NCBI GenBank assembly: GCA_047602905.1
Contig: JBLKOP010000010.1
Span: 1 to 46,026, forward strand
Length of the DNA: 46,026 bases
Direction: 5' to 3'
Source: SKIA01 sp047602905
GTDB taxonomy: Archaea > Nanobdellota > Nanobdellia > Woesearchaeales > SKIA01
The notes beneath the pieces are model-generated. The model did not search any database and was not told the origin of the DNA. It saw only the letters and a program-made list of their open reading frames with translations. Both the position numbers and the translations under genes were made by a program. Of the stretch, positions 29,156 through 37,516 are shown in pieces; position 1 is the first letter of the stretch, and each line of letters begins with the position of its first letter.

Positions 29156-30189
29156 TGGTTTTCTTGTATGTATGTGATGAATGTTTTCCAGTCGTCTTCG
29201 TGAATGCTTCCTCCGCACGCGTTGCTGTGTCCTCCTCCGTATCCGCGCACGTGAGTGAGTGCTTTACTCAGTATTTCTGGTAGGTGCGTGTTTTCTGAGC
29301 GCATACTAAAGGTGATGTTTGTTTTGTCTTTGCGCCCGATAATGAGTATTTTTGCTTGTGTTGTTGTGTGCAGCTCGTTTGCTACGTTAGTTACGAGACT
29401 TGTGTTGAGGTTGTCAAACACGTAGGTGTACACTCCTTTGTTGATTGTTTCTTTGCTTGCTTGAGATAGTTGTTTCTTGTATTCTTGTAGTATTGGTTGT
29501 ACGTGTTTGTGTATGTGTTTGCTTGCTTTGCTCGTGTTTTCTAGAAGTTCTTGTGGTGTTTGTATCTTGGTGAGTGCTTCTACGCACGTAGCGATTTCTT
29601 GTGTGCTTCCTTTCAGGCAGAAGTTGAGTACGCGTATGATTTCTCCTAGTGGTGTTGTGTAAAGGATTTCTGGTATTGTCTGTGCTTCTTGGAGGAGTTC
29701 TGGGTGTTGTGCGCGTAGTTCTTGTATGAGTGTTTCATCCCAGTCACTTATCGCTCCTGCTGCTGCTAGCCAGAGAGGTCCTTTTGTTGCTTCGTACACC
29801 CAGTAGCTGGTTGGTCGGTGGTCTTTCTCCTCGTTTACACTTGGGTTGATGTAGGTTAGGTGTTGGTATTGTTGTAGGTTCTTGTATGCTTCTTTGTCGT
29901 GGTGGTCTAGCCAGAGAGTCGGTGTTTTTACTGCTTGTACGAATTCTTCGCTTAGTAGTGGTTTGTCTAGGATGAGTACTGCGTCCGGGCTGTGTTTGTT
30001 TACGAAGCCTATGAAGTGGTGCGTGAGTTCTGGTCCTCTTGCTGCTCGGTACCCTATTGCTTCTGTGTTTGCTTGCTTTACTAAGAGGTAGCTTACTAGT
30101 CCGTCTGCGTCGTCGTCAAAGAACACTATTGGTCTGCTTGTTTTGGTGATTGTTTCTTTGAGTTTGGTGAGTTCTTCTTCTCGTAGCAT
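29152..30189 (-). CDS. DHH-family phosphoesterase (RecJ-like)
   Basis: The 345-aa protein carries DHH motifs DDDADG (residues 25-30), an Asp in LILDKPLLS, LDHHD (94-98) and the DHHA1-type end GYGGGHSNACGGSI. Archaeal DHH proteins of this type are RecJ-like 5' exonucleases or oligonucleotide/cyclic-dinucleotide phosphodiesterases. This one is shorter than GAN-type nucleases and lacks an OB domain, so its substrate is unclear. It is the last gene of the subtilase operon, 23 nt after the Lrp gene. Confidence 0.82.
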   Translation of the reverse strand: MLREEELTKLKETITKTSRPIVFFDDDADGLVSYLLVKQANTEAIGYRAARGPELTHHFIGFVNKHSPDAVLILDKPLLSEEFVQAVKTPTLWLDHHDKEAYKNLQQYQHLTYINPSVNEEKDHRPTSYWVYEATKGPLWLAAAGAISDWDETLIQELRAQHPELLQEAQTIPEILYTTPLGEIIRVLNFCLKGSTQEIATCVEALTKIQTPQELLENTSKASKHIHKHVQPILQEYKKQLSQASKETINKGVYTYVFDNLNTSLVTNVANELHTTTQAKILIIGRKDKTNITFSMRSENTHLPEILSKALTHVRGYGGGHSNACGGSIHEDDWKTFITYIQENH

Positions 30190-30212
30190 ATTCGCGAGTA
30201 ACTAGTTGGTGT

Positions 30213-30635
30213 TTATAGTTTTGCTGTTTCTTTACACACGACTTCTAGTATTGGGTGCGCTTGTGTTTTTCCGTGTTCTTTACACGTGTTTATGAACTCG
30301 TCGTATTCTTTAAAGCAGCTAAAGAGTGCTTCGAAAAGAAAGTCTGCTCCGTTGCTTATCGCGTAGCACGTGTTGATGATGGGTGTTTGTTCAAGAAATT
30401 CTTGTGTTGCTTCTTTGTTTTTTGCTTTAAGCACTATCCATGCTTGTAGTGGTTTGTTGAGTTGGTTGAAGTCTGTTAGGCTTACTAAGCGAATAGTTTT
30501 TTCTCGTAGGAGTTTGTAGAGTCTGTCGTGTACCGTGCTTAGTGGTGTGTTAAGTTCTTTTGCGAGTACGCTGAGTTTTTCTCGTGAGTTCTTGCGAAGT
30601 TGTTCTATGAGTTCTCGTTGATGGCGTGATAACAT
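30213..30635 (-). CDS. Lrp/AsnC-family transcriptional regulator
   Basis: The 140-aa protein has an N-terminal winged HTH (RELIEQLRKNSREKLSVLAKELNTPLSTVHDRLYKLLREKTIRLVS) and an RAM-like C-terminal domain (LQAWIVLKAKNKEATQEFLEQTPIINTCYAISNGADFLFEALF). Lrp-type proteins usually bind amino acids and regulate metabolism. Its start lies 31 nt inside the upstream membrane protein gene, so the two are tightly coupled. It probably regulates this operon or others nearby. Confidence 0.82.
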   Translation of the reverse strand: MLSRHQRELIEQLRKNSREKLSVLAKELNTPLSTVHDRLYKLLREKTIRLVSLTDFNQLNKPLQAWIVLKAKNKEATQEFLEQTPIINTCYAISNGADFLFEALFSCFKEYDEFINTCKEHGKTQAHPILEVVCKETAKL

Positions 30636-30874
30636 GCTTTCACCTCGGTGTATTCTTCTCGGTTTATGTAGCAGGGTTTGTCCATGCGAAGCTCTATTTT
30701 TGGCGTGACGTTTTCTATTGCTTGTTGGGTGTGATACTTTTGTGTTGTTAGTCCTATTACGAGTGCTGCGAGCACTCCTCCTAGTGCGTAGCGCGTGTAC
30801 TTGTTTTGTCGCTGCAGTCTATCGTATACGTGCTCTTCTTTTCTTGTGTACTCGTACGTGTCTGTTGGTATCAT
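30605..30874 (-). CDS. Small single-pass membrane protein (89 aa)
   Basis: No family is recognised. Residues ~30-44 (YALGGVLAALVIGLTT) form one membrane helix, flanked by a charged N-terminus (EYTRKEEHVYDRLQRQNKYTR) and a C-terminal segment with two Cys (DKPCYINREEYTEVKACYHAI) that could form a disulfide outside. The start overlaps the I9-like gene's stop by 4 nt, and its end overlaps Lrp. It belongs to the operon with the subtilase. Confidence 0.55.
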   Translation of the reverse strand: MIPTDTYEYTRKEEHVYDRLQRQNKYTRYALGGVLAALVIGLTTQKYHTQQAIENVTPKIELRMDKPCYINREEYTEVKACYHAINENS

Positions 30875-31074
30875 GGTTTTGTGTGTTGTTCTCGTTCTCG
30901 CTCTTCGTAGAGGAGGTATTCTTCTCCGATAATGTTTTGTAACATTTTTTTGTCGCTTGCTTGTATGTGTATTGCGTTAATGTATTTGTATCGGTGGTTT
31001 GGTATGTTGTGCTCTTCTAGACGTTTCTCTAGCGCGTCCATGTCTTCTCCGAGTGCTAGGTAGTGTTTGTTCAT
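30871..31074 (-). CDS. Stand-alone I9-like (subtilisin propeptide-like) small protein
   Basis: This 67-aa protein fits the beta-alpha-beta-beta-alpha-beta layout of peptidase inhibitor I9: KHYLALG, DMDALEKRLEEHN, then HRYKYINAIHIQAS, DKKMLQNIIGE and EYLLYEE. I9 domains fold subtilases and block them until cleaved; free-standing versions act as inhibitors (for example the yeast Pbi2 family). It overlaps the stop of the upstream subtilase by 4 nt (31071-31074), so the two proteins are made together. Assignment is by pattern only. Confidence 0.55.
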   Translation of the reverse strand: MNKHYLALGEDMDALEKRLEEHNIPNHRYKYINAIHIQASDKKMLQNIIGEEYLLYEEREREQHTKP

Positions 31075-32363
31075 TGTACTGCTTTGTGTGCTTGGATGAT
31101 TCCTGCTCCGTACAAGGTTTCTTCTCCGAGTGCTTTGCTGGTTTTCATCAGTGTCTCTTTGATATCTGCTTCTTGGTTGTGCGCGTATAGTATCGCTGCT
31201 GCTCCTGTTACGTGCGGCGCTGCCATGCTGGTTCCATTAAAGCTTCTGTACCCGTCGTTTGGTGTGCTGCTGTAAATATTTACTCCTGGTGCGCTTACGC
31301 TGAGGCGATCGTTTATTTGACTAAAATTTGCTCGTTTGTTATTCTTATCTACTGCTGCTACGCTAATAACTCCTTCGTAACTGGCTGGGTACATGTAGCC
31401 GGTGTCTGCGCTGTTGCCTGCACTTGCTATGAGTACGATGTTGTTTTTTGTGAGTGCCTGTATCATTGCTGCTTCTGCGGGGCTGCTCTTGCTGCTTCCT
31501 AGACTCGCGTTGAGTAGGTGTAGTTGGTGGTCTATCGCCCACTCAGCTGCTCGTAGGATGTCGCTTTCGTATCCTCGTCCGCTCTCATTAAGTACTTTTA
31601 GTGCGTATAGCGTGCTGTTTGGCGCTACTCCTGTGTTTATGCCTGCTACTGTTCCTGCTACGTGTGTTCCGTGCCCGTTATCGTCTAGTGGGTTGTTGTT
31701 GTTTTCTACGAAGTTGTATCCTTTGTTGTTCTCAAAGCAGGAGTGAATTTCTTTGTGGCGATAATCTATTCCTGTGTCTATAACTCCTATGCGCACTCCT
31801 TCTCCTGCGTTTACACTCCACGCTTGCGGGATTCCTACTGCTTGTAGGTTCCATTGTTTTTCTTCGTTGCTTGTTCGTGTTCGTACTTTGTAGAGCTTGT
31901 CTATATGTCCTTCTAGTTTGTTTTTCTTGAATGCTTCTAGGGTTTCTTTGTTGCTGGTTACTGCTATGTAGGGTATGTGAGTGAATTCTTTGTTTGCTCC
32001 TAAAAAACTCATGTGCGTTCCTGTTAGGTTGTTGGTGTGTACGAGTAGCTTTGCTGTTTTGTGTTGTTTTGTTGGTGTGTTGAATCGTTCTAGTACGTCA
32101 CTTGCGTGTATGGTGAGGTATTCTAGTCCTTCTCGTATGCGTGAGCTAATTTCTGGGTTTAGTCGTTGCGTCTCTGCAATAAAGTACACGTCTTCTAGTC
32201 GTTTGAGTACTTTGTTTGTTTCTGGTGGTTGTAGTTGCTCAAGAAGGTTTTCTAGTGTGTGTAGTGTTTCATGAATTTCTTCTTGCTCATATCCTGGGAT
32301 GAGTTGTTGGCTAAGAAGGGTTTTTGCTTTCGCGTATAAGTTCATGCACTTCTTGTTGTGCAT
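31071..32363 (-). CDS. Cytoplasmic subtilisin-like serine protease (S8)
   Basis: The 430-aa protein has catalytic Asp196 (VIDTGID), His231 (GHGTHVAGT), oxyanion Asn317 (SAGN) and Ser379 (NGTSMAAPH). Residues ~1-100 are a helical Leu/Glu-rich extension, and ~104-165 resemble its own I9 propeptide. No signal peptide is present, so it is an intracellular subtilase unless exported by a route not visible here. The ATG at 32363 lies about 25 nt from a weak CGTAAAAGC; an ATG at 32345 is an alternative. It leads a five-gene operon with the I9-like protein, a membrane protein, Lrp and DHH. Confidence 0.9.
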   Translation of the reverse strand: MHNKKCMNLYAKAKTLLSQQLIPGYEQEEIHETLHTLENLLEQLQPPETNKVLKRLEDVYFIAETQRLNPEISSRIREGLEYLTIHASDVLERFNTPTKQHKTAKLLVHTNNLTGTHMSFLGANKEFTHIPYIAVTSNKETLEAFKKNKLEGHIDKLYKVRTRTSNEEKQWNLQAVGIPQAWSVNAGEGVRIGVIDTGIDYRHKEIHSCFENNKGYNFVENNNNPLDDNGHGTHVAGTVAGINTGVAPNSTLYALKVLNESGRGYESDILRAAEWAIDHQLHLLNASLGSSKSSPAEAAMIQALTKNNIVLIASAGNSADTGYMYPASYEGVISVAAVDKNNKRANFSQINDRLSVSAPGVNIYSSTPNDGYRSFNGTSMAAPHVTGAAAILYAHNQEADIKETLMKTSKALGEETLYGAGIIQAHKAVQ

Positions 32364-32430
32364 GCCTTTTTAGTGCGTATCCCCTGCTTTTACGAAACGT
32401 TTACGAGTAGTCTTGAAAGATTTTCAGAAT

Positions 32431-32504
32431 AGCGCGGGTAGGATTTGAACCTACGACCTCGGGGTTATGAGCCCCGCGAACACTCCTGGCTGTTCTACCG
32501 CGCT
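32431..32504 (-). tRNA. Initiator tRNA-Met (CAT)
   Basis: The 74-nt cloverleaf has acceptor AGCGCGG/CCGCGCT with the A1-U72 pair of archaeal initiators. The anticodon arm has the G-rich GGGG/CCCC stem with loop CTCATAA and CAT anticodon. The T-arm is GTAGG/CCTAC with TTCAAAT. These features mark translation initiation rather than elongation. CCA is not encoded. Confidence 0.95.
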
Positions 32505-32525
32505 ACAGCAAGTAAACAAGAGGTG

Positions 32526-32533
32526 TTTTAAAA
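32526..32533 (-). promoter_or_regulatory. TATA box of tRNA-iMet
   Basis: The palindrome TTTTAAAA is centred about 26 nt upstream of the mature tRNA 5' end, so transcription can start at or near nucleotide 1. Confidence 0.55.
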
Positions 32534-32547
32534 GGGTTTTGTGTGCG

Positions 32548-32724
32548 CTACTCTTGCGCTATTGCTCTTCTTTGTATGCGCAGCCAGTACAAAACGCTAC
32601 CAAACACTCCTACAAGTAGGGTTGCTAGGAGGAATTCTTTTGCTATAAGAGCAAGTGCTATTGCGAACACAAGTATTGGTAGTATCGTTACGCGTAATCC
32701 TAAGATAATAAGTGCTTTATTCAT
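32548..32724 (-). CDS. Small two-helix membrane protein (58 aa)
   Basis: Translation from the ATG at 32724 gives a hydrophobic 58-residue protein (ALIILGLRVTILPILVFAIA, then LLVGVFGSVLYWL and RIQRRAIAQE). Two membrane helices and a basic end are visible. It overlaps the end of the permease gene by 8 nt, so it is probably translated as the last member of the ABC operon, perhaps as an accessory subunit. No family is recognised. Confidence 0.55.
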   Translation of the reverse strand: MNKALIILGLRVTILPILVFAIALALIAKEFLLATLLVGVFGSVLYWLRIQRRAIAQE

Positions 32725-33928
32725 ATCGTAGACTCTCCACAGGGTTTTGTTTGCTTGCTTGTCGCGCGGGCAGGTATCCGCTTATCATTCCTACAAGTAC
32801 TGCAAACAGCAACGCTCCTAGAATGAGTGGTAGTGAGATGTATGCTTGCAGGTAGGGTGTGTTGAGTGCTTCTTGCCCGATTATCTCCACTCCTTTTGCT
32901 ACTGCTAATCCCGTGATTATTCCTAGTCCTCCTCCTATAAGTCCTAAAGCAGCGCTTTCTATAAGAAAGATGCGTTGTATTACTTTAGGAGCTGCTCCTA
33001 TTGCTTTCATTATCCCTATTTCTTTTGTTCGCTCTAGTACTGAGGTGTACATCGCGTTCATAATATTAATTCCTCCTACTACTAAGCTAATGCCTGCTAT
33101 TCCTAGTAGGACTATCTGTACTATTAAGAATATTGTGTCGAAACTTTCTCGAAACTCATCAGGGGTTTGTATTGTGAAGTCTTCGTTTCCTTCTCGTAGT
33201 CCTCGGTTTTGGCGTAGTTCGCGCTCAATTCTTTCAGCAACTATGAGCGGGTTTTCTCCGGGCGCTGAGCGAGCAATGATGAAGTCTGCTGTGTCGTTTA
33301 TTCCGTAGAGTTCTTTCATCACGTCTTTTGGGATGAGTACTGTTCGGTCGTCTTGAGCGTTTCCTGCTGCTTCAAAAACTCCTATTACGGTAAAGCGCTG
33401 CCCTTGTATTTCTACGCGATCCCCTACTGAGAGAGGATTCTCAAAAACGCTTCTTCGCGTGTAGTCGGCTCCTACGATTGCTGAGTGTCTGTCGTTGCTT
33501 CGCAGCTCTCGACCTTGCTTTACTTTCATGAAGTAGAACTCGCGTACTAAGTCGTAGTTGTCCATGTCTGCTCCTGCTGCGAAGTAGAAGTGTGTTGTTC
33601 CTCCAAATCGTATTTGTGCTGGGCGAAAAGGCATGTACGTTACTTGACTTACTCCTGTTGTGCTTCTAATTACTTCTACGTCTCGCGTCGTTAGTGGGTT
33701 TGTGAGTTGTCCTGCTCCTGTTCCAAACGTGTTCGCGCTGCTTTGTATAATTATTTTGTCTGCTCCTAGTTGCTCAAATTGTTCATCAATTGCGAGTTGT
33801 AACCCTTGCCCTAGACTTATGAGGCTTACTACAGCTGCTATTCCTATGAATATTCCTAGTATGGTTAGCCAGCTTCTTTTTTCTTGTAAACCAATGTTTC
33901 TTGTTGCTAACCTAAAGAGTTCTTTCAA
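32717..33928 (-). CDS. MacB-like ABC transporter permease (second copy)
   Basis: The 403-aa protein has one N-terminal membrane helix (RSWLTILGIFIGIAAVVSLISLG), a large extracytoplasmic MacB_PCD-like domain (residues ~45-250), then an FtsX domain with three helices (LIVQIVLLGIAGISLVVGGINIMNAMYTSVLERTKEIGIMKAIGA). Such permeases pair with a MacB/LolD ATPase to power export through mechanotransmission. It shares RSWLTILGIxIGIxAVVSLISLGQGLQ with the preceding permease, so the two probably form a heterodimer. ATGA overlap (33925-33928) couples the genes. Confidence 0.9.
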   Translation of the reverse strand: MKELFRLATRNIGLQEKRSWLTILGIFIGIAAVVSLISLGQGLQLAIDEQFEQLGADKIIIQSSANTFGTGAGQLTNPLTTRDVEVIRSTTGVSQVTYMPFRPAQIRFGGTTHFYFAAGADMDNYDLVREFYFMKVKQGRELRSNDRHSAIVGADYTRRSVFENPLSVGDRVEIQGQRFTVIGVFEAAGNAQDDRTVLIPKDVMKELYGINDTADFIIARSAPGENPLIVAERIERELRQNRGLREGNEDFTIQTPDEFRESFDTIFLIVQIVLLGIAGISLVVGGINIMNAMYTSVLERTKEIGIMKAIGAAPKVIQRIFLIESAALGLIGGGLGIITGLAVAKGVEIIGQEALNTPYLQAYISLPLILGALLFAVLVGMISGYLPARQASKQNPVESLRYE

Positions 33929-35139
33929 CGCAATGCCTCCACAGGAGGAAGTTTTGCTGCTTGTCGTGCAGGTAGCACTCCGCTAAGGGTTCCTACTGCG
34001 AAACTAAACGCTAGGCTTCCGAGTATAAGCCAGAGAGGTATTGTTGCTACAAGCACGCTTGGCCCTAGTGCTATTGTTGCTAGTGCTTGCACTCCTTTTG
34101 CAAACCCTGCTCCTATGAGTACTCCTAGTATTCCTCCTGTCATTCCTAACAACCCGCTTTCTATTAAGAAAATGTTTTGTACTTGTTGATTCGTTGCTCC
34201 TACTGCTTTCATTATTCCTATCTCTCGTTTTCGTTGTACTACTGCTGTGTACATCGTAGTCATAATCCCTATTCCTCCTACTACAAGACTGATAGCGGCT
34301 ATTCCTACGAGTACTCCAGTAACTACTCCTAGTATGTTCGTGAAGGTGGCGAGCACGTCTTCTGCGCTTGAGACAGTGAAGTCTTCTTCTCGCTCGTTTA
34401 CTCCTCGGTGGCTTCGCAAATTCTTTTCTATGGATTCTTTTGCGAAAGGTACTTCTTGTGCGTTTATTGTTTGTGCTATTATGATGCTGTATTCTTCTGG
34501 GCTGTTTAGTACTTCTCGTACGTCTGGCTCATTCATAAGTACTGCTTGGTCGCTTTGCGGAGTTCCTCGTTGTTTGAGGATACCTATTACTTCAAAGTCG
34601 CGTCCTTCTATGGTTATGCTTCGTCCTACTTCTACTGCTCGTCCAAACCGGTCAGGGTTTGCAAAGCTACTTCCGAGAACGACTCGGTTTCTGTCGGTAG
34701 GGTGTAGCATTCGTCCTTCTTGTGGTTCTAGGCTTTGAAAGCTCTCAATAATTGCTCTTTGGTCTCGGTTGATAGGTAGGCTTGCAAGAAAGTTCGTTCG
34801 TGTTTGTCGGTGGTACTCAATAGTTACTGGTCGAATAATTCGTCCTCCTGCTCCTACTACTCCTTGGCTTCTCTCAACGACTCGCCGGTCACTCTCGGTA
34901 ATGCTGGCTGCTGCTCCTGTTCCTGGCGGACCAAACCCTCCTCCTGCTGCTTGCACGGTAAGCCTGTTTGTTCCTAGCCCACTAAACTCTTCTGTTATTG
35001 CTGTTTGTAGTCCTTGCCCTAGGCTTATGAGACTTACTACTGCTGTTATCCCAATAAGTATTCCTAGTATGGTTAGCCAGCTGCGTAGGCGTCTCTTCGT
35101 GAGGTTGCGTGCCGCGTAGGTGAAGGTGTCTTGAAGCAT
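33925..35139 (-). CDS. MacB-like ABC transporter permease (first copy)
   Basis: The 404-aa protein has the same layout as its neighbour: an N-terminal helix, an outside domain with a Gly-rich stretch (AAGGGFGPPGTGAAAS), and the FtsX core GVLVGIAAISLVVGGIGIMTTMYTAVVQRKREIGIMKAVGATN. Two different permeases imply a heterodimeric exporter. It follows the Ig-like secreted protein by 11 nt, in the same transcript as the PadR regulator and the ATPase. Substrate is unknown; peptides, lipids or antimicrobials are typical of the family. Confidence 0.9.
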   Translation of the reverse strand: MLQDTFTYAARNLTKRRLRSWLTILGILIGITAVVSLISLGQGLQTAITEEFSGLGTNRLTVQAAGGGFGPPGTGAAASITESDRRVVERSQGVVGAGGRIIRPVTIEYHRQTRTNFLASLPINRDQRAIIESFQSLEPQEGRMLHPTDRNRVVLGSSFANPDRFGRAVEVGRSITIEGRDFEVIGILKQRGTPQSDQAVLMNEPDVREVLNSPEEYSIIIAQTINAQEVPFAKESIEKNLRSHRGVNEREEDFTVSSAEDVLATFTNILGVVTGVLVGIAAISLVVGGIGIMTTMYTAVVQRKREIGIMKAVGATNQQVQNIFLIESGLLGMTGGILGVLIGAGFAKGVQALATIALGPSVLVATIPLWLILGSLAFSFAVGTLSGVLPARQAAKLPPVEALR

Positions 35140-35150
35140 AAAGAGAGTGT

Positions 35151-36293
35151 TTACTTCTTGTGTTTGCGTCTGTACACCCAGTACCCTCCTCCTGCGAGTA
35201 GGATAAGAAGGAGTATTCCTGTTCCTGCTCCTCTTCTTGGTTCTTCAGGTATGTTTATTACGAGTGTTGTTTCTCGGGTGTGCTCCTCGTTAAACGCGTC
35301 TTGAAACGTGTATCGAAGCGGTATCTCTACTTGTTCTTTATCGCTTCGTATGACAAAGCGCATGGTTTGCCAGTCGTCACTTGCGATGTTTCCTAAGTAG
35401 GTGTTTCTTTCTTGCGCTGCTATGCTAACGCTTTCTTGTTCTTGCACGCTTGCTTCAACGAATTTTATCTCGCTTAGTCCTTTGTTAACTATGCGCACAC
35501 TTACTTCTACTCCTTTATCGACTCGTTGGACGTTGTCTACGTTTGCAGTAGTTACTTGTTGTGTCGTTACTGAGAGTCCTATCATGTCTTGTTGTTCGAC
35601 TACGTTTCCGTTTCTGTCTTGAAAGCGTAGCGTTATTGGTACTTGATAAATTCCTGCTTGTGCTTCTGGTTGCGCAGTGAGTTCGTACGTTATTGTTCGT
35701 TGTTGATTTATTGGTAAGTCCCCTACTCGTTGTCTCGTGGTTGTTTGTGTCGGTACAAACGGCGTTTCTTCGAGTTGTAGTTGTGTGCTTACTTCTCGCA
35801 ATAGGCTGTTTGCGTTGTTTTGTACAGTAAGTTCTACTGTTGCGCTTCTTCCTGGGCTGATAGCTTCAGGAGTTACTTGTACGTTGCTTACGAGTATTCC
35901 TGCTTGGCTTGTCTGTACAGTTATTGTTTGTGTTCTTTCCTGCCATTGACCGTTATGTATTCGTACTCTTGTTCGTAGCGTTGCTTCTCCGCTTGGAGCA
36001 TCTGCTGCTACGCGTACTTGTAGTGTTCCTTGAAAGCTACTATAAGCTCCTATTGTTGCTGCTCGCAGAGTGTTTCTTCCTTCTGCTCGTACTGTGTTGC
36101 TCTCAAGTATTTCTAGTTCTACGTTTCTCATAGCAGTGTCTGTTGGGTTTGTGAGCGCTAGTTGTACTGATAGAAGGTCTCCTGGTTGCGCTGGTGTTGG
36201 GTCGTGTCGTTGTAGCTGTACGTCTGGTACCGCCATAGCTGCTACTGGTATGAGTAGTGCTATGAGCAGTAGGGGTAGTAGTTGTTTCATCAT
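35151..36293 (-). CDS. Secreted, membrane-anchored protein with Ig-like repeats (COG1361-like)
   Basis: The 380-aa protein begins with a signal peptide (QLLPLLLIALLIPVAAMA, residues ~4-21). About three CARDB/Ig-like beta-sandwich repeats follow, each with a pattern such as PGDLLSVQLALTNPTDTAMRNVELEI and GRSATVELTVQNNANSLLREVS. It ends in one membrane helix (GTGILLLILLAGGGYWVY) and a basic tail, RRKHKK. Archaea often place such S-layer-related proteins beside MacB-like transporters. It overlaps the ATPase gene by 4 nt. A role as an extracellular partner of the transporter is inferred. Confidence 0.82.
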   Translation of the reverse strand: MMKQLLPLLLIALLIPVAAMAVPDVQLQRHDPTPAQPGDLLSVQLALTNPTDTAMRNVELEILESNTVRAEGRNTLRAATIGAYSSFQGTLQVRVAADAPSGEATLRTRVRIHNGQWQERTQTITVQTSQAGILVSNVQVTPEAISPGRSATVELTVQNNANSLLREVSTQLQLEETPFVPTQTTTRQRVGDLPINQQRTITYELTAQPEAQAGIYQVPITLRFQDRNGNVVEQQDMIGLSVTTQQVTTANVDNVQRVDKGVEVSVRIVNKGLSEIKFVEASVQEQESVSIAAQERNTYLGNIASDDWQTMRFVIRSDKEQVEIPLRYTFQDAFNEEHTRETTLVINIPEEPRRGAGTGILLLILLAGGGYWVYRRKHKK

Positions 36294-36988
36294 TTTTTCT
36301 CCTGGGTTATTATTTGTCCATCACGCAGAACTTCTATTCTGTCTGCGTTCTTGGCTGTTTGTTTGTCGTGGGTGACCATAACTATTGTTGTTCCTTGCTT
36401 ATGTAGTTTTTTTAGAAAGCTCATAACGGTATCTCCTGTTTTGGTGTCTAGGTTTCCTGTCGGTTCGTCTGCAAGAATGAGTTTTGGTTGTGCTGCGAGT
36501 GCTCGTGCTATCGCTACTCGTTGTTGTTGTCCTCCGCTTAGCTCGTTTGGTCGGTGGTTCATTCGGTCTGCTAGTTCTACCATGGTTAGGAGTTCTTTTC
36601 CTCGTTTGTCTCGTTCTTCCTCGTTTATTCCTTGAAACATGAGTGGTAGAGTAACGTTTTGTTTTGCTGTTAGTGTGTCTATTAAGTTGAATTTTTGGAA
36701 TATGAAGCCTACGGTTCTTCCTCGTAGCTGTGCTAAGTCGCTCTCGCTCATCTCAGCGATGTTGCGTCCTTGTAAGTGTATGGTTCCTTTGCTTGGTACA
36801 TCAAGTGCTCCTACTAAGTTCATCATCGTGCTCTTACCTGACCCTGAAGTTCCCATTATCGCTATGAATTCTCCTTCTCGTACCTCAAAATTTATTCCTC
36901 GTAGCGCGTGTACTTTTGCTTCTCCCATGGTGTAGGTTTTCCATACTTTGTTGAGTTGGATGATTGGTGATTGTTGTTTTTTGCTCAT
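36290..36988 (-). CDS. ABC transporter ATPase, LolD/MacB type
   Basis: The 232-aa protein has Walker A GTSGSGKST, Q-loop FIFQKFNLIDTLTAKQNV, signature LSGGQQQRVAIARAL, Walker B LILADEPTGNLD and the switch His in MVTHDKQTAKNADR. It drives the two permeases that follow. The signature and DEPTGNLDTKTG are diagnostic for the LolD/MacB/FtsE group. Overlaps of 4 nt on both sides show tight coupling with the PadR regulator and the secreted protein. Confidence 0.95.
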   Translation of the reverse strand: MSKKQQSPIIQLNKVWKTYTMGEAKVHALRGINFEVREGEFIAIMGTSGSGKSTMMNLVGALDVPSKGTIHLQGRNIAEMSESDLAQLRGRTVGFIFQKFNLIDTLTAKQNVTLPLMFQGINEEERDKRGKELLTMVELADRMNHRPNELSGGQQQRVAIARALAAQPKLILADEPTGNLDTKTGDTVMSFLKKLHKQGTTIVMVTHDKQTAKNADRIEVLRDGQIITQEKK

Positions 36989-37479
36989 AGTTTTCTTAGT
37001 TCTTGGTTTGTTTTTCTTAGGATGGTATTTATTTCTTTTTTCTTTGTAGTAATTTTTTGTTCTTCAAAGAGTCTGTACAGTTCTTTTTTCATTTTCTCGC
37101 TTTCGTCTTGTATCGCAAGAAACGGGTTGGTTCCTGTTTTGAGTTCTTCAAGGTACGCTATGGATACGCTGAGGTCTTCATCAAGTATTTCGTCAAGTAT
37201 ACGTATTCGTTTTATGATTTCTGTAAGTAACTCATCGCTTTTGTTGTGCTCATGTTTTGCTTGCTCACATCCTTTCTTGGTTAGAGTGTATTGCGTGCTT
37301 CTTCCTTGCGTTTTTCCTGTGATAATCTTTTCTTTTTCTAGGGTTTCTAGTGCTGGGTAGATGCTTCCCCAGCTAGGCTTCCAGCCCGTATTTTCTTCTA
37401 TGTGTTTTACGAGTGAGTAGCCTGTGTGTGCTTCTTTAAGAAGTAGGCGTAGGATGAGTGGTCGTAATCGTTTATTCAT
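36985..37479 (-). CDS. PadR-family transcriptional regulator
   Basis: The 164-aa protein has the PadR winged helix (RPLILRLLLKEAHTGYSLVKHIEENTGWKPSWGSIYPALETLEKEKIITG) and wing (GRSTQYTLTKKG), then a helical dimerisation region (residues ~80-164). PadR repressors often control adjacent MacB-like exporters. Here it is the first gene of the operon, and a palindrome covers the likely start site (37486-37505), suggesting autorepression relieved by the exported compound. Confidence 0.92.
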   Translation of the reverse strand: MNKRLRPLILRLLLKEAHTGYSLVKHIEENTGWKPSWGSIYPALETLEKEKIITGKTQGRSTQYTLTKKGCEQAKHEHNKSDELLTEIIKRIRILDEILDEDLSVSIAYLEELKTGTNPFLAIQDESEKMKKELYRLFEEQKITTKKKEINTILRKTNQELRKL

Positions 37480-37485
37480 AGCGCT

Positions 37486-37505
37486 ACCGATATATCAGTA
37501 TAGGT
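37486..37505. promoter_or_regulatory. PadR operator candidate
   Basis: ACCGATA (37486-37492), a 6-nt spacer and TATAGGT (37499-37505) form an imperfect palindrome (6 of 7 pairs). It spans the predicted transcription start, about 25 nt from the TATA box at 37517-37527 and 7-26 nt from the padR start codon, the right place for a repressor site. Confidence 0.5.
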
Positions 37506-37516
37506 ATAGCGTTTTC

